NCBI GenBank assembly: GCA_024278215.1
Contig: JAJRTR010000140.1
Span: 8,612 to 72,611, forward strand
Reading direction: 5' to 3'
DNA: 64,000 bases
Source of the DNA: a bacterium
Lineage (GTDB): Bacteria > UBP15 > UBA6099 > JAJRTR01
Shown piece after piece: positions 1 through 7,013 of this stretch. A program made the position numbers and the translations under genes. Every line of letters starts with the position of its first letter. Position 1 is the first letter of the stretch. Below the pieces are notes generated by a model. It saw only the letters and a list, made by a program, of their open reading frames with translations. It ran no database searches and was not told the DNA's origin.

Positions 1-206
1 ACGGGGCGCATATTGCCGTCTGTGAAAGAATATACCCTGATGTTTTCATTATTTTCGCCGAGCAGGCTTTCGAGTTTTGCGCCTGCGATAATCACGGGAT
101 CGGCTACACGATCGATCCGCTTTTCCGCAGCGTGTGCCCTGGCGACTACTGTCAGCATTACGATAAATACAGTGAAGAGCTTATTTACAATATTATTAAT
201 CATCAT
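1..206 (-). CDS. Exported protein, N-terminal part only (cut by window edge)
   Basis: On the minus strand an ATG at 206 (or the adjacent ATG at 203) opens a frame that runs off the window with no stop. The first residues are a basic/hydrophobic signal peptide (MMINNIVNKLFTVFIVMLT...) ending near VARAHA, so the product is exported. The mature part begins EKRIDRVADPVIIAGAKL and is not recognised. Only about 68 codons are visible, so no function can be given. A weak AAGGG lies upstream of the double ATG. It is on the same strand as the flagellin gene behind it and could be cotranscribed, with a gap of about 160 bp. The opposite-strand frame here is a shadow. Confidence 0.6.
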   Translation of the reverse strand, partial: MMINNIVNKLFTVFIVMLTVVARAHAAEKRIDRVADPVIIAGAKLESLLGENNENIRVYSFTDGNMRP

Positions 207-369
207 ATTCAGGCCCTTATCAGCACATCATTACATGTGAAAACGCGCAATGGGAGTAACACATATACCCCGATCGGGACAACATGCGCTATTTTAGACA
301 ATCGGGCTGCAAATATGAAGCAAAAGCAATAAAAAAGAGTGGAATTGTCGGAAAAAGAAGGAAGAAAAA

Positions 370-1653
370 TCAGGAAAATTCGGCAAGGAGAGTGCCGGCG
401 GCGGTTTTGAGCCTGTCGATCTCGTGGCTTATCATAGCTGTGGCGGATTGCGCTGTTATTACCGATTTCGTCATACTGGTGATCTCATCGGCATAGTCAG
501 TGTCCTGGAGACGTGATTGCGAGTCGGACATATTAGTTGTCTGGACACTGTTTTCATTAAGCATGCGCTGGAGTTCGTTTATCCTGGCACCGTCCTCGAC
601 CTGCCGGTTCGCCAGTTTCTGCAATGAAGAATCCAGGGAAGAAATCGACGCTTCAGCATCGGTCGCAGTGGAGACATTGGCGTTTATTCCCAGCGCGACC
701 GAGTCGACTTCGTAGAAGCCGAGACTGTATTGCGCGTCGCTGTTTGTGTTGGGCGCAATCTGGATATTATCTTTATCCTGGGGTTCAACAGCCGGTTCGT
801 TGAAAAAAATGCCGAAGGTGATGTCCAGCACCTGTTCGTTATCAATAATAATAGTCCATGATCCGGCTGCCGGGTTTGTAAGAGTGAAACTCTCTTCGTC
901 CCAGCCACCCGCGCCGACATAGCCGCCCCAACCCGAGTAATCCACCTGTGTTGCACTGTCGACCGGCGCTCCCGAAACCGACTGCGCACCGCCGCCGCCC
1001 AGATAAGTCTCCACTCCGCCGGGCGGATATGTGCTGTAAAGATATCCGAATGCTTCTGTTCCATCGGGAGAAACAAGATTCAGATCGGGAAAAGCCGCGA
1101 AACCGTCGTACCACGATGCATATATGTTTACAACTCCGCCGTTCTGGGCGGCCAGCGATGCTAAATCCACCGACATGCTTACCTGGCCGGGATGGGATGT
1201 ATCAAATGGTCCTCCATAGCCCGGCACAGTCGCAAAATTGAGGTTAAAAACCTTCATGTTGTTGAATCTGGAGGCATCGTTTATCCTGTTTATTTCGTTG
1301 ACCAGCGCGGTAGCCTCTTCCTGCATTTCACTGCGCTGCTTATCATTTAACGTAGCGCTATTTGCAGAACGCACGGCGAGGTCCCTTAATCTTACGAGGA
1401 TGTCTCCGACTTTTTGCGTGGCAGAATCCCTCATCTGAAGAAAACTGAGGCCATCCTGGATATTGCGCTCGGCCATCGTCAGGCCGCTTTTTTCGGATTT
1501 TATGGTATTTATTATTCCATGAGCAGAGGGGTCCTGCCCCGCACGGGAAACTTTCTGTCCGGAGGAAAGTTTTTCCATCGCAGACGAAATCCGCCCACCG
1601 GCGGCGGTGAGGTTCCTGAAAAACTGACGTTCGTTTATGCTGCCGATTCTCAA
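370..1653 (-). CDS. Flagellin with an inserted beta-rich central domain
   Basis: Structural subunit of a flagellar filament. The N-terminal 140 residues are a flagellin D0/D1 region (RIGSINERQFFRNL, then KLSSGQKVSRAGQDPSAHGI and NEINRINDASRFNNMKVF). The C-terminal 100 residues are the matching flagellin C domain, with DTDYADEITSMTKS and a coiled-coil end. Between them lies about 150 residues rich in Gly, Tyr and Trp, with DLNLVSPDGT and GSWTIIIDN, resembling a P-domain or pre-peptidase beta-sandwich; that identity is inference. I chose the TTG at 1653, preceded by GAGAGAG, because flagellins begin M-(L)RI. An ATG 63 bp upstream would add an unrelated tail. No other flagellar gene is in the window. 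A promoter lies at 1824-1852, and the long leader holds a GCGGG/CCCGC hairpin. Confidence 0.85.
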   Translation of the reverse strand: MRIGSINERQFFRNLTAAGGRISSAMEKLSSGQKVSRAGQDPSAHGIINTIKSEKSGLTMAERNIQDGLSFLQMRDSATQKVGDILVRLRDLAVRSANSATLNDKQRSEMQEEATALVNEINRINDASRFNNMKVFNLNFATVPGYGGPFDTSHPGQVSMSVDLASLAAQNGGVVNIYASWYDGFAAFPDLNLVSPDGTEAFGYLYSTYPPGGVETYLGGGGAQSVSGAPVDSATQVDYSGWGGYVGAGGWDEESFTLTNPAAGSWTIIIDNEQVLDITFGIFFNEPAVEPQDKDNIQIAPNTNSDAQYSLGFYEVDSVALGINANVSTATDAEASISSLDSSLQKLANRQVEDGARINELQRMLNENSVQTTNMSDSQSRLQDTDYADEITSMTKSVITAQSATAMISHEIDRLKTAAGTLLAEFS

Positions 1654-1823
1654 ACGTTTTCTCTCTCTATGCGGTGTGTAATATAAGTAATGCATCGCCT
1701 GCGGCACTGCATGCAATGTCCATAGACGTAATAGTAGTTTTATGTTTTGGAAAATAGTTTTGATGCTGAAACGATGCGGGTGGCTTATGCCCGCAACGAT
1801 AACAGATTTTCTCTCTACTGCAA

Positions 1824-1852
1824 ATATTATTAGAGAATCCGGTTTTTGTCAA
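1824..1852 (-). promoter_or_regulatory. Sigma-70-type promoter for the flagellin gene
   Basis: On the minus strand TTGACA (1852-1847) is followed after exactly 17 bp by TAATAT (1829-1824). It lies about 170 bp upstream of the flagellin start, giving a leader of roughly 160 nt. The hexamers fit the housekeeping sigma factor, not the sigma-28 class usual for flagellin. Confidence 0.7.
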
Positions 1853-1896
1853 TCGTTTTATTAATAATTTATTATTAAATATCCAGTCTAATATCG

Positions 1897-4068
1897 TCAA
1901 GAATCTTTCTCGACGATGAAGCCGTAGTAGCGTCCCAGCCAGTATGGGAGCAGCCAGAATGTGCCGGCTTCCTCGCGCCGCGCGCCGCAACCCGTGTCGA
2001 GTTTGTATGGGTTTTCGTTCCATTTCATAACGGAACGCTCGTCGGGCGGAAGCGGTGTTTGGGCGAGGTTGTCGCCGTGTCTGCCAAGCGATGTCCTGAA
2101 GACGACATCCGCGCGCTGGCTGTTTCGATGGTCCCACCAGATCAGGTCGAGCGATATTCTCTTCAACGTGAAAATCGCGCCGTTGATGTCGAAATCCGTG
2201 CCGTCAGGCATCACGGCGCCATATATGAAATTGAAGAGCGGGTTTCGCTCGGGCTGTTCGATTTTCCATGAACGAACGATGCTTTTGCGGTAATACTTGA
2301 GGAGGAAAGGATGCTGCTCATATTTCAAAAGCGGGTAGTAGGAGAGGAAAGCGAGTTCGTCGTCCGAGTGGTTTGCCATGCCGGGCTGATTATTTTTCTG
2401 TTTAACCATATATTTCGCGTAATTGTGGTTTTTCGCGAGGTCGGTGTAAGCATCGGCGAACTTTTTGTCCCCTGTGATGTGGTAGGCGGTTTTCATGATG
2501 GAGAGTATCTCGAGCGCGTTGAGGTTGCGCTGGAAACGGAATTTAGTGTTAAGGTAGTGTGGGTTCCAGCGGCCCCAGGTGGTGGGTTCGCCGTCGGCGT
2601 CGATGAGGAAGTAGTCGTTGTCGACGAGATAGCCTGCGATGAGACGCACTTTCTCGCGGATTTCCTCTTTTTCGGACTCGGTCGCGCACACGTCGTAGTA
2701 TACGGAATAAGCGTAGAAGTGGCCGTCCATTTCATCGGAACTGGTGTCGCCCTTCCAGCGCCATTTGCCGTCGGAAGTGATGTGGTTCCATTCGCCGCCG
2801 CCGTGCGGATAGTCGGGTTCGGCGAACGAACGTGAGATGAAACCGGGTATCTCGTTCACCGTCTCGAGAAACATGAGTGCTTCGAGCGACTCGCGGGCGA
2901 ATTTCTTCGCTTCCGGCGCGCCCGTCACCGCATAGCGGTAGCATTCGGCGGCGATATACATCGACGTCCATAGCCCGTCGTTGTCGTTGGTGTTGAGAAA
3001 AACCGAATCGAGATCGCCGGGGATTTCGAGCACGGAGTCCGATACGAGGCCGTGGCGAACATGGCGAAGCCGTGTTTTTTCTTCCATGCTCTCCGCCTTC
3101 TCCGCGAGCGTCATCATCCTGTATTCTATGCGCGACGCGCCTGCGGGAGTTCCCAGCCACGCGCCGCCGCCGGGCATTTCAATTATTGCTGTAACCCGGT
3201 CGTCGGGGATGTATTCGAGACCCTGGAGATACTGCCATTCTCCCGCATTGTAGCGCGCCGCGCCTATCGCCGTGCCCACCCACAGCAGGTCGCCGCCGCC
3301 CGCAAGGCACAGAACGTTTTCGTAGGGCAGTCCGCCGTTCTTTCCCGTAATATTCTTCCATTGCGTTTTCCTGTCGAACCTGCTGATGCCCTTCGATGTG
3401 GCGACAAACAGGTAGCCGTCTTTGTCCACGAGCAAGTCGCGCACATTGTTGCTGATGAGGCCCGGAGCATTGTCGGCGTGTCGGTATGCCGTCACGGACC
3501 GCCCGTCATAGGATGCAAGCCCGTTGTTGAACCCGATCCACGCCTTACCGTCGGCATCCTTCGCCAGTGCCGTGACAGCGCTCGATCCGAACAGATCGAT
3601 TCTTTCGTGCCTTCCGTCTTTAATCCAGAACAAACCTTTGGAAGTGCCGGCGAGAAACCCGCCGTTCCAGTCGATGAAGGAAGTGACATCGCGGTTGAAC
3701 AACTGCTCGGCGGGCTCTGCCGCACCGGTTGATATACGAAACAGTCCGTCGAGCCCGGATACGATAAGTCCGTTTTCCGCACATTCGATCCGAGTGATGC
3801 CGGTCGAAACACCGGTCGCCGCCGATTTTTTCCATTCACTGCCGTCGAAATATACGATTCCCTCCTGCGTGCCCGCATATAAGGTTCCCCCGCACATGGC
3901 GAAAGTGTTTATTGCAGGCGAAGGCACTTTGCCCGCAAGCGGATACTTGTGCACGACTTTCTGCGGATACCTGCCGACTGCAACGGACTGCTTCGCGGCT
4001 ATCGCTGCGGAAGCAGCCATCGTGATTAAAAGTAATGCGGTTAAGGATATTCTTTTTATCTGTTTCAT
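1897..4068 (-). CDS. Exported beta-propeller plus alpha-helical toroid protein
   Basis: A 723-residue secreted protein with a clear signal peptide (MKQIKRISLTALLLITMAAS, cleavage near AIAA). Residues about 40-320 are repeated blades of the two-component-regulator propeller type (LYAGTQEGIVYFDG, AWIGFNNGLASYDG, LFVATSKGISRFDR, LWVGTAIGAARYN, AWLGTPAGASRI). Residues about 340-700 are helical and Trp/Tyr-rich (NDNDGLWTSMYIAAECYRYA, WGRWNPHYLNTKF), resembling six-hairpin glycosidase or epimerase folds. The propeller half normally occurs as a sensor ectodomain, but here there is no membrane anchor or kinase. Enzyme activity is inferred from the fold-like pattern only. GGAG lies 9 bp before the ATG. 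It precedes the flagellin gene on the same strand, with a separate flagellin promoter between them. Confidence 0.75.
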   Translation of the reverse strand: MKQIKRISLTALLLITMAASAAIAAKQSVAVGRYPQKVVHKYPLAGKVPSPAINTFAMCGGTLYAGTQEGIVYFDGSEWKKSAATGVSTGITRIECAENGLIVSGLDGLFRISTGAAEPAEQLFNRDVTSFIDWNGGFLAGTSKGLFWIKDGRHERIDLFGSSAVTALAKDADGKAWIGFNNGLASYDGRSVTAYRHADNAPGLISNNVRDLLVDKDGYLFVATSKGISRFDRKTQWKNITGKNGGLPYENVLCLAGGGDLLWVGTAIGAARYNAGEWQYLQGLEYIPDDRVTAIIEMPGGGAWLGTPAGASRIEYRMMTLAEKAESMEEKTRLRHVRHGLVSDSVLEIPGDLDSVFLNTNDNDGLWTSMYIAAECYRYAVTGAPEAKKFARESLEALMFLETVNEIPGFISRSFAEPDYPHGGGEWNHITSDGKWRWKGDTSSDEMDGHFYAYSVYYDVCATESEKEEIREKVRLIAGYLVDNDYFLIDADGEPTTWGRWNPHYLNTKFRFQRNLNALEILSIMKTAYHITGDKKFADAYTDLAKNHNYAKYMVKQKNNQPGMANHSDDELAFLSYYPLLKYEQHPFLLKYYRKSIVRSWKIEQPERNPLFNFIYGAVMPDGTDFDINGAIFTLKRISLDLIWWDHRNSQRADVVFRTSLGRHGDNLAQTPLPPDERSVMKWNENPYKLDTGCGARREEAGTFWLLPYWLGRYYGFIVEKDS

Positions 4069-4135
4069 ATTTGATTTCTCCGGAATGTCATGTGATATTG
4101 CAGACCCATGCTCACAAGTTTATTGCGCACCGCCG

Positions 4136-5290
4136 TCAGCGTCTGCGTTCGCGCATCAGTTGCATAGCAATGACGAGTTTCTGTATCTCGCTGGTGCCTT
4201 CATATATTTCCGTGATGCGGGCGTCGCGGAAGAATCGCTCGACGGGATAGTCCGTCATGTAGCCCATACCGCCGTGTATCTGGACCGCCTCGTAGGCGCA
4301 GAAGTTTACAGCCTTCGAGCAGAAAAGTTTTACCATCGCGGAATGTTTCGTCAGTTTCATGCCCCGGTCGGCCATCCACGCAGCGTGATAGACCATAAGG
4401 CGCGCGGCCTCGATCTGTGTCGCCATGTCGGCGAGTTTGAACTGAATAGCCTGTGTTTTGATAATCGGCTGCCCGAACTGAACGCGTTGTCGCGCGAAGT
4501 CCTGACTGAGATGCAGACATCGTTGCGCCATGCCGACACAGCCCGCGCCCAGCCCGAGACGGCCGCGATTGAGCGTTTTCATCGCCACTACGAAGCCGGT
4601 GCCCTCGTTGCCCAGCATGTTTTCGGCCGGCACGCGCATGTCGTCGAAGATAAGCTCGGCGGTGCTCGAACCGCGAATGCCCATGTGTTTCTCGATGGTC
4701 CCGACAGCGAAGCCGGGGAAGTCTTTCTCGACGATAAACGCCGATATGCCGCCACGACTGTCGGCGTTTTTTTCCACGTTGGCGTATACAACAATGATGT
4801 CTGCTTCTCCGCCGTTTGTGATCCATATTTTCGAACCGTTGATAATATATTCGTCGCCGACACGGCGGGCTTTTGTTTTTATCCCGGCGGCGTCCGAACC
4901 GGCTGTAGGTTCGGTGAGTGCGAACGCGCCCAGTTTTTTGCCGGTGGCAAGCGGCACGAGGTACTTCTTTTTCTGCTCTTCGGTGCCGCCGATGAACACC
5001 GACTGCGCGGCTATGCCGATATGCGCGCCGACAGCGGTGCACATTGTCGCCGACGAGTAGGCCAGTTCCTCGTTAAGAACGCAGTAGCCGAGTTCGCCCA
5101 GGCCCGTGCCGCCGTACTCGACAGGGAACGGTACGCCGAGCAGTCCGATCTCGCCGGCCTTTTTTATCGCTTCGCGTGGGAACATTTCTTCCTTGTCGAT
5201 TTTGTCGGCTATCGGCTCGACATCTTTCTTCACGAAATCTTTCACGAGTTTCTGAAGTGAGATTATGTCCTCAGGCAACTGGAAATCCAT
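4136..5290 (-). CDS. Acyl-CoA dehydrogenase
   Basis: FAD flavoprotein of 384 residues that oxidises an acyl-CoA to the 2,3-enoyl-CoA and passes electrons to ETF. Family marks are visible: AFALTEPTAGSDAAG in the flavin/substrate region, KIWITNGG, the RVQFG-type Arg-Gln segment, QIHGGMGYMTDYPVER, and IYEGTSEIQ, whose Glu is the catalytic base position of short/medium-chain enzymes. The start is the ATG at 5290, preceded by GGGAGG with 7 bp spacing; the longer frame upstream is not family sequence. The length is normal. No ETF or thiolase gene is adjacent, but a crotonase is at 52.4 kb. The exact substrate cannot be told from sequence. Confidence 0.93.
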   Translation of the reverse strand: MDFQLPEDIISLQKLVKDFVKKDVEPIADKIDKEEMFPREAIKKAGEIGLLGVPFPVEYGGTGLGELGYCVLNEELAYSSATMCTAVGAHIGIAAQSVFIGGTEEQKKKYLVPLATGKKLGAFALTEPTAGSDAAGIKTKARRVGDEYIINGSKIWITNGGEADIIVVYANVEKNADSRGGISAFIVEKDFPGFAVGTIEKHMGIRGSSTAELIFDDMRVPAENMLGNEGTGFVVAMKTLNRGRLGLGAGCVGMAQRCLHLSQDFARQRVQFGQPIIKTQAIQFKLADMATQIEAARLMVYHAAWMADRGMKLTKHSAMVKLFCSKAVNFCAYEAVQIHGGMGYMTDYPVERFFRDARITEIYEGTSEIQKLVIAMQLMRERRR

Positions 5291-5397
5291 AGGGGGGCCT
5301 CCCGGTGTTGGTTGTAATACTATTGATTCTGTTCGATAACGCAAATATAAAAGACACGCAATTTCAGATGTTATTCTATAGGTGAATCGCGACAGGA

Positions 5398-6312
5398 TCA
5401 AAGGAAATCGCGGGATACCATGACAAGCCGCTCGTTGAGCATGTTGAGCGCGACATCCGTCGCGTCGAGCGGATAGAGGGAAAGCGACTGTTTGTCGAGC
5501 AGGATAGTGACCTTCGCTGGGAACTCGTCGTCGGCAAGCCAGAGGATATATTCGGCGGGCAGCCGGGGAAATATATTGAAGATAGCCGAAGCGTCGCCGC
5601 GGTCGGTTTTCTCGCCGCCGAGCGCCTGTGCGGATTCGAGGAAAAGCGCCGTGTCGTGTCCGAAAGTATCTTCGAGGTTCTGAGTTTCGATGCGGTGTTC
5701 ACCTGTGAAAAAGTCGCGGCCCGGAAGCACATCGCGCGGTGCCGCCATGACGCCGGAAGGTTTGCCACCCGCACCTTTTGTCAGGTATACGAGACATAGA
5801 AACGGGGCGAACCTGTCCCACTCGCCGCCGTTGCCGCCCTGTTGCTTTTTGACGGTCGTGGATTCGACGTCCACTTCCCATGTGTCACAAAGGCTTTTTA
5901 AAATGTAGCCTCCGTTGCCCGATGGCGTCGCCAGGGTGCGTTTGCAGACCTCGGCGCGGTCGCGTGTCTCGAGTTCGTCCCAGAGATGCAACACGGCCTT
6001 CGGCATGTCGTGCTTGCAGGTGGTTTCTTTCTGCTCGCGCCGCCGCTCCTGCATCGAAAGAAAACCTTCACTAAACGGGTATGGACCTTTCCTGTAGTGT
6101 TCACAGGGGAAGCTGCCGCAGTCGCGGTTGCAGTAGGAAATCTTTTTCTCCGAAGCGCATTCGAGAATAGTGCAGGCCATGCCGAAAAGGTCGAGCTGGG
6201 CGGCGATTTTCCGCTCACCGGCAAGCGACGTGCCGCTCCCGCACGAACTGCACAACCCCATCGTGTGCAGCCTGCACACCGCGCAATCTATTCCACATGC
6301 TCCCGTACCCAT
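5398..6312 (-). CDS. DUF3795 / DUF3786 protein, Cys-rich N-terminus
   Basis: A 304-residue probable cytoplasmic protein. The first 80 residues carry many cysteines (GACGIDCAVCRL, LCSSCGSG, CTILEC, CNRDCGSFPCEHY), as in DUF3795 proteins, and probably bind zinc or an Fe-S cluster. The remainder (DRFAPFLCLVYLTKG, FFTGEH, FPAKVTILLD, YPLDATDVALNML) matches the DUF3786 pattern known mainly from anaerobes. The function is unknown. The ATG at 6312 follows a TATAAT by only 6 bp and has no Shine-Dalgarno, so the mRNA looks leaderless. It is upstream of the acyl-CoA dehydrogenase on the same strand, 107 bp away. Confidence 0.75.
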   Translation of the reverse strand: MGTGACGIDCAVCRLHTMGLCSSCGSGTSLAGERKIAAQLDLFGMACTILECASEKKISYCNRDCGSFPCEHYRKGPYPFSEGFLSMQERRREQKETTCKHDMPKAVLHLWDELETRDRAEVCKRTLATPSGNGGYILKSLCDTWEVDVESTTVKKQQGGNGGEWDRFAPFLCLVYLTKGAGGKPSGVMAAPRDVLPGRDFFTGEHRIETQNLEDTFGHDTALFLESAQALGGEKTDRGDASAIFNIFPRLPAEYILWLADDEFPAKVTILLDKQSLSLYPLDATDVALNMLNERLVMVSRDFL

Positions 6313-6318
6313 AGCGGT

Positions 6319-6347
6319 ATTATATATGTTTTATTAAAATGAACCAA
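6319..6347 (-). promoter_or_regulatory. Promoter placing the transcript start at the DUF3795 gene's ATG
   Basis: On the minus strand TTGGTT (6347-6342), 17 bp, then TATAAT (6324-6319). Six bases separate the -10 box from the ATG at 6312, so transcription should begin at or next to the start codon. Confidence 0.6.
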
Positions 6348-6592
6348 ATACAATTTTCCAATATCCTGAACGGTTATGACCAATCATAATTTCAACCCAA
6401 AGAGTCCGCGGAGAGGGAGATAACAAATAAACTGAACTTGTGCGTTTTCATAAAAGGTAGTGCCATGTCAACAAAGAGAAGATGTAAGATGTGGTAGCGT
6501 AAAAATAATAAAAGTGTAGGGCGGAGTCACCGTACCCCGCCTCAACTTGTGCCTGCACAAACCGTTTCCGCGAGAAATATGTTCAGACGGAG

Positions 6593-6614
6593 TTCAGAAT
6601 TTTGCAATTGGCTC
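6593..6614 (+). repeat. Solo right end of the palindromic mobile element
   Basis: TTCAGAATTTTGCAATTGGCTC is the right terminus of the element seen complete at 11783-11961. Nothing else of the element is present here. Confidence 0.6.
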
Positions 6615-6663
6615 TTTAGAAATAAACTTAAATTTTGAATCAGACCATATATCGTGGTAAAAT

Positions 6664-6864
6664 ATGTACAATAAGTTTATTGATCGAAAAGAATTCTCCG
6701 ATGCTTGCATCGGTATTAAAAGAAACTATGTGTGCTGTGCTCGAACTGTTTTTTGGGGCACGGACAACAGCGTTGATGACGAATGCAGAAGCGGAATACT
6801 TTATGAACTGAATAATGATTCCGGCGCAAAAGTGTTTGTTGCTATTAGGCAATCGGCGATTTAA
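6664..6864 (+). CDS. Possible small protein, 66 aa, unrecognised
   Basis: ATG-started frame (MYNKFIDRKEFSDACIGIKRN...) with no convincing Shine-Dalgarno and no family I recognise. It has three Cys and a Trp and no membrane segment. Its stop codon lies inside a perfect 9-bp inverted repeat (6860-6887) that could end a transcript. It lies among repeat fragments, so it may equally be chance. Confidence 0.25.
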   Translation: MYNKFIDRKEFSDACIGIKRNYVCCARTVFWGTDNSVDDECRSGILYELNNDSGAKVFVAIRQSAI

Positions 6865-6887
6865 CACTATCGCACGCAAGTGTTAAA
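6860..6887 (+). other. Perfect 9-bp stem-loop
   Basis: TTTAACACT, a 10-nt loop, then AGTGTTAAA. No clear T-tract follows, so it may be a protein-binding palindrome or a weak terminator for the small ORF ending inside it. Confidence 0.4.
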
Positions 6888-7013
6888 GACTTTGATGCAC
6901 AATCACGACCACAATAAGCAGCAGAATGGTAAGACCGGACTTTTTGCGCAGGAATCAATAATATACTAACCCTCTAACCTAATAGGGGAAATACGCTCGG
7001 AGAGGTGTTTCTG

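Larger units (their letters stand above)
6348..7013. other. Long intergenic stretch with repeat debris
   Basis: Between divergent genes, AT-rich. It holds a sequence ACTGAACTTGTGCGTTTT at about 6433 that recurs in the inverted repeat at 57.9 kb, and AGTGCCATGTCA near 6463, which recurs as a near match in reverse orientation near 29.66 kb. It also has a GGCGG...CCGCC hairpin near 6520-6540, a solo end of the palindromic mobile element (6593-6614) and one weak small ORF. It looks like a graveyard of small insertions. Confidence 0.5.

Noticed and set aside
3524-5260. Long plus-strand reading frame of 578 codons opposite the propeller and acyl-CoA dehydrogenase genes
   Set aside because: It lies antisense to two recognisable genes and has no family motif; long mirror frames are expected in this GC-rich, codon-biased sequence.
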